The notes under the pieces are model-generated. The model ran no database searches and was not told the origin of the DNA. It saw only the letters and a program-made list of their open reading frames with translations. Positions 35,968-46,395 of a DNA stretch of 64,000 nucleotides are shown in pieces; the stretch's first letter is position 1; each line of letters opens with the position of its first letter. Location: the NCBI GenBank assembly GCA_023974075.1, contig CM043801.1, forward strand, positions 33,475,699-33,539,698, given 5' to 3'. The translations under genes were made by a program, and so were the position numbers. Source of the DNA: Chaenocephalus aceratus. Its lineage: Eukaryota > Chordata > Actinopteri > Perciformes > Channichthyidae.

Positions 35968-36915
35968 GTTGCAGCAGTAATGAAAAATGGGACATTTAAA
36001 ACAGAGCCAATAAATACCAACAATGTGAGGCAGACTGTCCGCAGAGGAAACCGGTGAAACCAGAAGAGATGAAGCCACGAAACAAGAGCAGAAAGCAGGT
36101 CTGCTGTTATTGAAATATCCAAATACCACATATTACCAATGTTCCATCTTCATACACGCTCTGTGATTAGACCCTTGCAGCAGAAGAGGAGAAACTCCCC
36201 AAAAGAAATGAAAGGAGGAAAATGTTAGAAACCTCAGGGAGAGAGACTGAGGAGTGAGGAGACACATGTGATGGATGTGGAGTTACACAATAAACAACAT
36301 AATAACATTACAACATCCATATATGATAATATGAACAAATATGAAAGAGGCCTCCAGCCGCCTCCAACAGAGACATCCAGTCAAACCACTAACGCTGTAA
36401 AAACAGGTTTTACTGCTGAAGGGGTTAAGGTGCGGCTCATTTTTAACATACCCTCAGGGACAATGCATATTGATCATCTCTACAAGTTAAGGAACTATAG
36501 CACAGTTGTCTTAAATCCCAGGCTTACGGTGGCCGACAGGTGCAAACGCCGAACAACGGCCAAAAACGCATACATCAGGAAACACCTGCAAATAATGAAA
36601 TGAAAAACAAACCCTGAAAACAAATACAACAAAAAAACGCTGCATTTACAGAAATGATGCAAACTAAATACAACCAACCCGGTATCAGATGTCACGATTG
36701 TGTCCCTTCAAACGTGTCAGTTGCACGGTATTGTTTATGACGAATGTATTTTGTTGCAGCAGTAATGAAAAATAGGACGTTTAAAACATAGAAACCAACA
36801 ATGTGAGGCAGACTGTCAGCAGAGGAAACCGGTGAAACCAGAAGAGATGCAATCCGACCAAAAGCCACGAAACAAGAGCAGAGAGCAGGTCTGCTGTTAT
36901 TGAAATACCACATAT
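35968..36915. repeat. Local direct duplication upstream of keratin
   Basis: About 165 bases at 35968-36132 recur in the same orientation at 36752-36915 (shared AACAATGTGAGGCAGACTGT and AGAGGAAACCGGTGAAACCA) with small indels. Sequence between the copies shows no gene. Confidence 0.7.
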
Positions 36916-37488
36916 TGAGTAGAATGTTTACATGAAGTCATGAACACTAACCCAGACATTAATTGTTTAACTTGAACCTAAAACACTTGTAGCCAGTCTC
37001 TGCATTCCCATTATTTCACAATAAGGGGAATGTCAACACAGACACCTGTCAGCCCGCACTCTGCTGTTCCTCAGCACCACTCCCCCTCCCTCCCGCTGAA
37101 ATTATGAATGAAAAGCGTAGTAATCCTAGATAACACGGCAGTTTGTTTTCATCTGATTTCAAATAAACAAAGTCTTGGTTTTAAGAATATTAAACTTGTT
37201 TCCAAATTCAGATGACAAAAACAACTTTTAAGCTTGTAAAGGCATAATTACAAGAGGCAACTTAACGTCACAGCAGACATAACAACAGGGTGTTTCTTGT
37301 GAGGGTTTCCCCGGGAAATAAACACAATACACACAAATGCGTCACAGATTATTTCGCGGTATTTGAAATAATCTACGCAGCTCGCGACGTAACTAGGAGT
37401 CGAGTGGACGGTATCAGTACTACAAGTAAAAGAAAAAAAATGTAATTTTTTTTTTTATTATTAAATACGTTGTTTATAAATTAATCTG
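36916..37488. other. Unassigned intergenic sequence
   Basis: No gene or clear repeat was recognised; a T/A-rich homopolymer region lies near 37430-37465. Confidence 0.3.
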
Positions 37489-38500
37489 AGGGCTGCAAAA
37501 AGAGGAGGTGGGGGCCGCATGCGGCCCGCAGGCCGCCATTTTCCCATCCCTGGCCTAAACCATTCAAAGCTTTATAAACCAGCAGCAGTATTTTGAAATC
37601 TATTCTTTGACACACAGGAAGCCAGTGTAAATACTTCAGAACAGGAGTGATGTGATCCACTTTCTTAGTGTTAGTGAGGACTCGAGCAGCGGCGTTCTGA
37701 ATCAGCTGCAGCTTCCTAATAGATGTTTTAGTGAGACCTGTGAAGACACCATTGCAGTAGTCGAGTCTACTGAAGATAAAAGCATGGACACGTTTTTCCA
37801 AATCCTGCTGTGACATTAGTCTTTTAATCCTAGATATATTCTTTAGGTGATAGTAGGCTAATTTAGTAACTGTTTTAATGTGACTGTTGAAACTCAGGTC
37901 CGAGTCCATGACTACACCTAGATTTCTGGCTTTATCTGTTGTTTTGAACATTGCAGGCTGAAGCTCAGCGCTAACTTTTATACATTCTGCCTTGGCTCCA
38001 AAGACCATTACCTCAGTTTTGTTTTTGTTTAATTGGAGAAAGTTCTGACACATCCAGTCATTGATTTGATTTACTCAGTGTTTGAATAGGAGAATAGTCC
38101 CTGGTGAAATGGTTATGTCAATTTGTGTGTCATCCGCATAGCTATGGTAACTTATTTTGTTGTTTTTCATTATCTGAGCCAGTGGTAGCATGTAGATGTT
38201 AAAGAGAGAGGCCCCAAGATGGAGCCTTGAGGAACCCCACATGTCAAATTTGTCAACTCAGATTTGTATTTACCTATAGAAACAAAGTTGTTTCTGTCCT
38301 TTAAGTAGGATTCAAATCAATTTAGAACTGTTTCCAAAAGTCCCACCCAGTTTTCTAGTCGGTCGAGTAATATGTTGTGGTCAACAGGGTCAAACGCAGC
38401 ACTGAGATCTAATAATAGTAACACTGAAGTTCTGCCACTGTCTGTGTTTAAGTGGATGTCATTGAATACCTTTACAAGAGCAGTCTCAGTGCTGTGGTTT
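37489..38500 (-). mobile_element. L2-like LINE reverse transcriptase fragment
   Basis: On the minus strand, in order: [19 protein letters not shown], then [16 protein letters not shown], then the RT catalytic motif in YHSYADDTQIDI, then LNKNKTEVMVFGAKAE, ARNLGVVMDSDLSFNSHI, SRLDYCNGVFTGLTK and LLLVYKALNG. Frame breaks separate the catalytic part from the 190-codon downstream frame (38053-37481). It is 5' truncated and the extreme C-terminus is lost. Confidence 0.9.
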
Positions 38501-39911
38501 GGACGTCTGTTTCCGTTATTTTATTTTGAAATTCAGTTCCTGACGGACGCCAAAAAAGCCAGAGATTATGGAATTAAATCAATAAATAAAAGCAAGGATA
38601 ATTGTGTGTTATTGGTGAGTAAATAACAGTGTGTTATTTTGAAAAGAATAACAAATTAGAAGGAAAAAGAGATTTAAAAAATACAGATTTCAGTATTCTG
38701 AGGCTCTGAGCCACATTTATTTTCCTCACAGACGGCAACAAAAGTCCGAAATGATACGATTTAAAATAAAAGCAATAATTGTGGCTTGATATTGAGTAAG
38801 AACCTGGTAAGAACATGTTTTTATGAACCACACAGCTTCCGGTCTTCCACGACCCGACCGGAGAAAAAGACGTGTTGCAGGCACGAAACACATTACCAGT
38901 AGAAATACATTGCTTTTAAAATCATGCTGTGCAACACGAAAAAAAGGGGGAAATTGTGTTGGTGAACACGAAATGCCATGACACTGGGTTGAACAGTCTT
39001 ACATGAGATTAAACATTAACAAATACCAAGCTCATCTCATGACATGAATGTGTGTGTTCATAATAAGTTCATAACTTTATAGTAATGGGTGTTAATTTAC
39101 TTATATACGAACAAACAGCAGGTAAATATCACATTTAATAAGTTAAGGATCATCACTGCAAGTTTACAATTCCCTTTGGCGCCCCCTACTGCTGAAGGAG
39201 GAGACAGGCACAACTTTGTGAGCTTAGCCTTTGCAGACAAACCTATATAACACATGAAAGGGGAAACCCCAAAAATCATAAAGGGGGCTTTTAACACCAA
39301 CTTTAAAGTTTCTTCTTAACTTAAACATCAACAACTTAAAGAAAAGGCTCAGGCATGTACAATGTACCACTAGAGCACTCTCCAAACAAATGATGGCACT
39401 TCTTATATTTTATTCCAGGCACTTTCATATTTAAACTAAATAACTTCTTTGATAAAAGGCCGTTGGCGTCTTCCTTTAGTAATAATAATCCATTAGGTCT
39501 GAAACATTGGAGTACTTCTTCAAGACAGGGTTCTCAGAACAAACCTGAAGCTGAGAAAAGCAACAGGTCAGACCTCCACTGCCACCTACTGGTTTTATTT
39601 GGGACAAGAAATCATTCCTGTTAAAAAGTCAATAAGAATTACAGTTCAACACAGATGCATGGTATATTCTGCTGACAAAGTGCTGACAGCCACTACACTT
39701 AAAGTACAAAAAAGAATTCTCCATATGCGAAATACATAATTAAATATAGAGTATGACATTAGATTGTTAATTGCTGCATCAAGCAGGTTGTAACAGTTTT
39801 AGATAAACACAGTTTTGATACACTTTGTTATACAGTTGTTGATGTACAGCACTTTGTTCAACTCTGTTGTTTTTAAATGTGCTATCGAAATAAAATAGAT
39901 TGGATTGGATT
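38501..39911. other. Unassigned, repeat fragments
   Basis: The part at 38745-38810 (GGCTTGATATTGAGTAAGAA) matches 53990-54035, and the end GACACTGGGTTG near 38980-38991 resembles a terminus of the keratin-intron element. The end near 39840-39911 (TGTGCTATCGAAATAAAATA) resembles a LINE tail. No gene was seen. Confidence 0.4.
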
Positions 39912-39949
39912 TACAATGTTTAGAACGTCTTGTGAATATATTGTATACT

Positions 39950-40200
39950 TTGTGGTGACCACCTATTAATACACTGGGACATAATTCCTACATGGAACTA
40001 CAGTTGGAGTTTTGTTTCCACACGGACATGTTAGGTGTTGTCTATATATGTTGTGTGCCCTCCTGGCTTCCCTCTCTTCTTCCCGGACTGCAAACGGACA
40101 ACATGACCTGAGTTACTCTCTAATAAAGTTCCCTTTTGCATCTTCATTGCACCGCCTCTGACTCCCTATCTCTCGACACTACACTGGTGACCCTGACAAA
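39950..40200 (+). mobile_element. Candidate LTR and primer-binding region
   Basis: The segment begins near TGTGGTGACCACC, contains CTAATAAAGTTCCC (polyadenylation-like) and ends GACACTACA, immediately followed by CTGGTGACCCTGACAAAG, which resembles an LTR-to-primer-site junction. No second LTR and no recognisable gag or pol were found downstream, although 40260-40790 is open in more than one frame. This is a remnant at most. Confidence 0.4.
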
Positions 40201-41256
40201 GTCTCGAGAAGTTTCCGGGACGGACCCGAACACGGCAAAAAGAACGCAAGTTTTTTTCTCGAAATGCCGGGGATTTTTTGGACTCGTCCGTGGCTGCCAC
40301 CGGCACGCGGACTGAGTCTCGGTGCGTGCCCCGCAGAAGAGCTGGGGACGTTGCTCGCCATTCCCGCATCAGCCTTCCATCCAACAGGGGGACGATGCAC
40401 GACCTGCTGGGTCGACCAGCAGGTCAGGCGGCGTGCTCCGGGCGGCGTGCTCCGGAACCTGTCTGGCCTCTCCTGCCTTCCGGGGATATCCAGACGCCAC
40501 TCACGTTTTCATCGGTGCCTGGGTGGCGCGCTCCGGGACCCTATCTGGCCTCTCATCTGTCCACGGCTCCTTTTTCCCGGGGTTGCTCTCCGCTTCCCGG
40601 GGATACCTCAACGCCTGCTGAGGACTTCGTGCTCGCCAGCGTTGTGCGTCTGCCTGCGGTCGGGTTGCGCTCCTTCCTCCCTGGGACCATACTCAGTCAA
40701 ATTGGGTCAGGGCCCTCTTCCTCACACATCTCCTTCTGGCGCCCTCGCTTGGACCACACCCATCTTTAAAATCAACCTTATAATCTCACTTTAACATCTG
40801 CAAAGTTGCATGACTGCATCTTGCACAATTGCAAAATTGGAGTGACAAAATGTGTCAGCTGACAATATCAAGAGGTCCTCAAATCCTCCTCTATTCTAGT
40901 TCCCGATACAGTAGAAGCTTCCAGAAGCCCATCTGCCACGAGACGCTAACGGTCACTAGGAAACAATGGCAGCATCCCACCCACACTGATTCAAAGACAT
41001 GGACACTTCTTAGTAACAAACAATTCCATCCTTTAAACACTTTATTAGCTGTTAAAAAAGCAGCAAAACATTTAGTTTACAAAAAAAAAGTCAGGGGCTA
41101 AAGCAAAGTCGGGATTCATACATGGATTTCTCTGAACAATACCATCTTGTAGTTATTATAGCCAAAGTAGTGGTCGACCAAACAGGTCCAAATTGAGGTC
41201 TCAAAGAGTTAAGTCCACATCTTCCAACACGAACCTGTTTGTGTTTACCTGTGTGG
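40201..41256. other. Unassigned; overlapping open frames of unknown meaning
   Basis: The GC-rich part 40260-40790 is open in at least two plus-strand frames, probably by composition. It could be the start of the retroelement suggested just upstream. The part 40800-41256 shows no feature except the last bases reading into the GPR160-like 3' end. Confidence 0.3.
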
Positions 41257-42150
41257 TCAGGCTCTGACCTCCGAAGCCAGGCTAAATGTAAATCTCCATT
41301 CACAGAAGCTGTCGTGGGGCACGACCCCCAGCCCTGCCCCAGCTGTGAGGCGGGACAGACTGCACATAAAACCACTGCTATCAGGAGGCTGTTGAGGAAG
41401 CAGAGCCAGGCGCCGCTCAGGCCCAGGTGGGCAGGGATTCCCACAAGCAGCAGGAGGAGCTCGGCCAGAATCACCAGGAACAGAGCCCATGTGTTCAGAA
41501 ATATATTCAGGGTCTGGAGAACAAAACTTCTTCTGGAGAGAGCTCTACTTTGGTCTGTAGTTTGATCTTTTAAAGGAGGATGTTTTAATGTCAGGCATCC
41601 AGCATGCAACGCTGCACAGCCCAAAATCAGGAGGAGAGACGTAGCAATGTGCAGGATCTGAGAGGTGTGGAAGACCCAGCACTGGTGGATCTGGATGTGA
41701 AACACTTCCTCCATGACGGGCCTGAAGTCAGACAGCAGGAAAACATAGAGAGCAGAGAGGATCCACAGCAGGCCGCTCACAAAGAGGCTCAACCTGCTGG
41801 AGGCCTGCCACCTCCGAGTGACGGAGAAGAAATGGTCCAAACCGGCCAGGACTACGACCGGCCACTGCAAAGCGCTGTAGACTTCTCCAAGGATCTGAAA
41901 CCAGCAGACACACATGGTACCCGGGTCAGCTTTAAGCCCAGCAGGTGTCCCTCAGCCTGGAGGTGCAGGGCGGTGACGGAGAGGGTCAGGAGTGTGTCGG
42001 CGACAGCCAGGGACACACTGAAAACTCCCAGGAAGCTTCGGCAGATGTGTTTCCTCTGGAAGAACACCAGCGCCCAGTTGAGAAGACATTTTCCTTCCCA
42101 GGCCCCGCAGGATGGAGGCGATGGGGGACGTTCATTGTGTTTTCAACCAG
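41257..42150 (-). pseudogene. gpr160: GPR160-like seven-transmembrane receptor, multiple frame breaks
   Basis: The minus strand encodes segments matching GPR160 as I know it, in order: FLGVFSVSLAVADTLLTL (TM2), ILGEVYSALQWPVVVLAG (TM3), FVSGLLWILSALYVFLLSD (TM4), ILHIATSLLLILGCAALHAG (TM5), LNIFLNTWALFLVILAE (TM6), IPAHLGLSGAWLCFLNS (TM7), and a C-terminal PHDSFCEWRFTFSLASEV. TM3 to TM7 are uninterrupted. Frame breaks lie near 42089 (AAAA), 41919 (GGG), 41901 (TTT) and 41330 (GGGGG), mostly one-base changes in homopolymers. Known relatives are orphan GPCRs. It is a pseudogene if the indels are real, or an intact gene with sequence errors. Confidence 0.7.
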
Positions 42151-42204
42151 AGGTGCAGCGGGTACCGGGGGCCATTATGGAGGGCCGCTCTGCTGCTGCA
42201 GGTG

Positions 42205-42390
42205 GAAACATAATTTAAATGTATTACTTGAACAAATCGTACAACCTAATTTCAAATCTTAAAGAACCAGTATGTAGGATTTATTTATTTGTCATTGTGA
42301 AACAGAATTTAAATGTATTTCTTAAAATAAGCCTTACAAACCTTACTTTCAAATCTTAAAGAACCAGTATATAAGATATATTTCTTTATT
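42205..42390. repeat. Two tandem copies of a roughly 93-bp unit
   Basis: The unit containing ATTTAAATGTATT and TCAAATCTTAAAGAACCAGT occurs at 42207-42298 and again at 42300-42390 with small differences. Confidence 0.7.
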
Positions 42391-43345
42391 TAAGGGTTGC
42401 CGCTATTCCAACTAACTTAGCAAACAAATAGACTGAGTGAAATGTACCCTTTAAACAACAACAACAACAACACTTTTTTTTTCTCTGCTCAGACCTTTTT
42501 AAATATTTGATGTGTCTGCATGGAGACCTCCTCCCATGGTTACAGGCTTTATTTCCTTTTTTTAAACTGGCGACTCACAAGAAGTCTCTGAAAAAGATGA
42601 ACTAAGTATTCGTTGCAGGAGTATCACGCTCACCAAATACAACAGGGGGTGATGTCAACAAATCAATGCACGTCACACTTTCTTTTTCATTGTTCTTGAA
42701 GATGTTTGGGACGCTACCCCCCCATTATGTAAACTTTCAACATAATTAAACTTCATAGCACCAAACAGTAAGTGAGGTTAACTGTAGTGTTGGTTCAAGG
42801 TGCAAACAAGGTGTGGTTCATTGTATTCAAATCCTTTGCAAATAGGCTTTGAGGCCCCCAAGAGTACAGCAGTAATTCATGAAAAATGTAGGAAATAAGG
42901 CTTTGGTTTCAAACTACTGTTCCTGCTCCTCTACTGATGACTGCCTGAGGTTTGCTCTCTTGCACATGCTTGAAGTATTTTTATTATTATTCTAAACAAC
43001 TTAGTCAACTTATAATACAAACAATTACAACATAAATAATAAAGAACAGGCATATCATCAGGAAAGAGGTGTATGGAGGTTATTTCGAGGACATTTATTA
43101 TTATAATGATGCACTTTGTGATGTATTTTATACATAAATATGTATATTAATATTCTATAAGGACATGTTGTAGATATGCTAAAGTATGACTCTTTAATTG
43201 CATTTTTACGAGATGCTATTTATTGAAAAAAGCATATTCTTTAAAAGGAGCAGATTTTAATAAAATGATTTCTTATCACAAGACACATTTTTGAGGAACA
43301 ATATATTTTTCTTTTCTTTTCTTCCAAGGTTACATTTTACACTTG
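42391..43345. other. Unassigned AT-rich intergenic sequence
   Basis: No gene was recognised. A short CAA repeat lies near 42458-42472. Confidence 0.3.
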
Positions 43346-43619
43346 TTCATAAACTGCAACAACTTTGGAGGCGGGACACCAGGATTATGGAAATTGATTT
43401 GAAAAACTTTTTTTTTGTGTAAATAAGTTTCAACCCCTAATCTTTCTACGTAGGGCCTACCTCCTGTAATCCCCCGAACAACCCCTAGGGGTCCCTCTGG
43501 TTGGGAACCAGAGCTATGAGTTTATTTGTTCTTGTTGAGCTTCTCCATGACTGCGTTTCACTTCTCAAATTTTTCATTTCCACGCTCTTCGGTCTCGGTC
43601 TCACCGGAAGTTGATTTGT

Positions 43620-44155
43620 CTGCGCCATCTTGAGTACCGTCCCAATGGCCTTATTTTTGCCGGAGGAGCGATAATGATTTTATGTGCTTTTTTTAACGAT
43701 AAAATTGTTACTCTTAGAAACAAAATGAATGACCTCTTGCCTTTGACCAGTATAGTGTTATCAACAGCTCCCAGAAACGTAAGTTCTAATATTACACTAG
43801 ATAGTAAATTAGAATGCTTTTCAGCCATTAACCTTGAACAATTAAATTCAATGATTCTCTCTTCTAAACCATCAACGTGCATGTTAGACCCAATTCCAAC
43901 TAAGCTGTTGAAGGAAGTTTTTCCATTAATTAGCACTTATTTATTAAATATTATGAATATGTCTTTATTATCAGGCTATGTTCCACAATCATTCAAAGTA
44001 GCAGTACGATGTGAGGGTCTAAGGACAGAGGGTCTAAGGACAGAGGGTGTCGTATTGTCATACTGATATTCTGTACAAACTGTGAAGTCCACTGAGACAA
44101 ATGTAACATTTGTGATATTGGCTATATAAATAAACATTGATTGATTGATTGATAA
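43620..44155 (+). mobile_element. Composite LINE remnant
   Basis: The plus strand encodes a piece upstream of the RT domain (STCMLDPIPTKLLKEVF, then LLSGYVPQSFKVAV), which joins directly to a LINE 3' end with two 15-bp GGGTCTAAGGACAGA units and a TTGA-type tail (44141-44152). The 3' end matches 63826-64000. Confidence 0.75.
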
Positions 44156-45121
44156 TGGAGGAACCACCAGACCATCCTCCGATGAAATCCTCAGACACTC
44201 GCCCCGCCCCCTTACTGTGTATCGCTCACTGATTGGACGATGCAGTGCATGCACTGATCTGATGCTTCTTGACATGAGAGCAGTTTCCCAGCGGAGTGAA
44301 GAAAATAAATGAAACTCACGGGAGTCACTTCTCAGTTTATACTGAGTTTTGTTTCAATTCAAGTTTCATTTAGTTACAAATATGTGATATATCTGAACAA
44401 CAAAGTGGTCAAAAATCATTTTTATTCATTTTTTGGAAACATTTTCATGATCGCTTTTTTCGTTTTACATTTTCATTCATTGCCATTTCCATTCAGTCAT
44501 TAAGTGCTATTTAAATGTTAATGTCTACATATCCACACAAACAAACACAGTGTTCAATCCAATGAATGTTAGTCTAACTGGGTTTTGATAGATAACATAT
44601 CTCTTTTTCTTCTCTCAATTATTTTATTTCTATTGTGCACTCTAATAAATATGAATCCAACAATGGATAAACGAACAATGTTCGTTTATACATTTTAAGA
44701 ATGGCGTTTATCTTTTTTGAGAATGAGTTCTTATTTTATTTTATTTATTGGGGTCTGCAACAGATGATACAAATGTTTGTGTCAGTAAATGTGTAGGCGG
44801 GGGTGTTTGTGAATATAACGGGGATAGAGCTGCTGTCAGACGAACAGCTGTGCGGCGTCATCACAAACGGACGTCGCTTCACATGACGCTCCGGAGGAAA
44901 TGACGTCCCATTGCTCTTAAAACACATTTCCCTGCTTCTCGTGGTTTCCTTGAGTCTCCTGGTGGGAGGGACTAGACGCAGGGAAACGACGCAAGTGAGG
45001 GAAGCAAGGAATCCATTTAACCAAAGTGAAACGCAGCCCATGAGATGAACTCCTGTGGGTGGGACTAAGACACGAGGATAGGAGTCGAGGAGGGGAATTA
45101 GAGAAATGAGAAACCTCTAGA
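44156..45121. other. Unassigned sequence inside relic R3
   Basis: No gene was recognised. The block 44750-45115 replaces most of the C2 exon of R3 and may be an unidentified mobile element. Confidence 0.35.
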
Positions 45122-45650
45122 GTCCACTGTGAGGAGAGGTAGAGACGCTCGATCTGAGGAAGGAGCAGGTGAAGAGTTTTTTAAACAAGACCAGAAACTC
45201 TATCAGTGTTTGAGAGTTTAACAAACCTACCTTGAACTGTGATCTTGTATTTAGCTGCTTCTGTTTCGTCTCCTGACAACACTCCTGAAAGCTTCATTAC
45301 TTCAGCAGTATAAACTCCACTGCCTCTTGGAGATTCTTCAATTTCACAGATAGATTGTTCTACATGTTAACATTAATTCATGTCATGGTTATACAAACAA
45401 AGGAAGGTTATCTACCCCTGACATGTTTTAAGATGAAACATCTCAAATAACTTGTTCTGAGTACATTTTTCAAACTGAAGAAGCCTGCTCACAGACTTGA
45501 GCTAAATCTGATAAATGTTAAAACATTGAATTAGACTTGTTTTTGTCGTACCTCGTGCCTCAGTGCAGACCAGCAGCCCCAGAATCACGAAGAGGAACAT
45601 GACAGTCTCTGAATACTCCATACAATAATGTGTGCTTCCTGTTTGGCTCT

Positions 45651-46395
45651 AACACCACCAAGTATTTTCACAGTTGGTTTTTTTTTCTTTTAAAACCACA
45701 CAACCTTTTGCATGATGTGAAGACGTTAACTTCTATTTGCACCTTACCAACAAACAAACAAACAACCAAACTGTGCTCCATTTTGGAAATAAGCAAAAGG
45801 TGTTATATTATCGAAACTCTGAATGTACAAATAAAATGCTGTTAAAACACAATTCTGCAATTTTCTTTCATGCATATCACATCTGATCACAACTTTGCTT
45901 CCTATGTTTGGCACTTACAAGTTAACCATATGTGACTTGCTGAGCCAAGCATTTGGTACTTCTGCATTTTCTTACTCATTACATACTGAGAGGAAAATAC
46001 TTTCAAAAGAAAGCTGCACTTGGGATACATGTTTCTGCAAACTGTGATATAGTTGTGTGAAAAGTAAAACACAGAAACGTACAGATAACTGTTTTAAGAG
46101 AACCAGACATCTTCAGTTTTAGTCCAGAAAAACAACAAGAAAAACTAACATCACGCATTATTTGAAAGTCCTTTCTCATTCAAGACGAGAATGATATCAG
46201 GACAACCACCAGAGGTGAGTGTTGTGAGAATGTGATTGTGATTTTGTACGTCAGTTTTCTCTTTTCCCCGGGAATGTTGTCTTATTCTTACTTCCTCTTC
46301 ATCTAGACGTGTTGTGTAAGGACAGAGAGCCATGGAATAAAAAGCAAGGCTCAAGCCAATTTGGTTCAGAATCACTTCCCTCCCCATCTTGCAGA
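45651..46395. promoter_or_regulatory. Putative shared promoter region of R3 and R4
   Basis: Only 774 bp separates the R3 and R4 start codons. It aligns with 13351-13980, except for an extra block of about 115 bp at 46160-46274. The GAAAGCTGCACTTGGGATAC block (46010-46030) and an ACTTCCTCTTCATCTAGA stretch near 46293 are conserved. Bidirectional activity is an inference. Confidence 0.5.

Larger units (their letters stand above)
43346..45621 (-). pseudogene. R3: relic of a short-tailed CD2/SLAM-like receptor
   Basis: The signal-peptide exon 45621-45552 appears identical in coding sequence to that of R1. Only the 3' part of the V exon remains (about 45357-45231; VKLKNLQEA then GVYTAEV), with a 4-base loss that shifts the frame, and only about 30 bases of the C2 exon (45153-45125). 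The stop-codon end of the membrane exon survives at about 43523-43550 (EKLNKNK then stop), and the flank 43348-43520 matches that of R1. The middle is replaced by LINE-derived and unknown sequence. It is plainly dead. It stands head to head with R4. Confidence 0.85.

Noticed and set aside
40264..40794. Overlapping frames of 99 to 176 codons as gag-like genes
   Set aside because: Several frames are open together because of GC-rich composition and none shows a recognisable retroelement motif.
41604..42262. Plus-strand frames of 105 and 204 codons
   Set aside because: Antisense shadows of the GPR160-like coding sequence.
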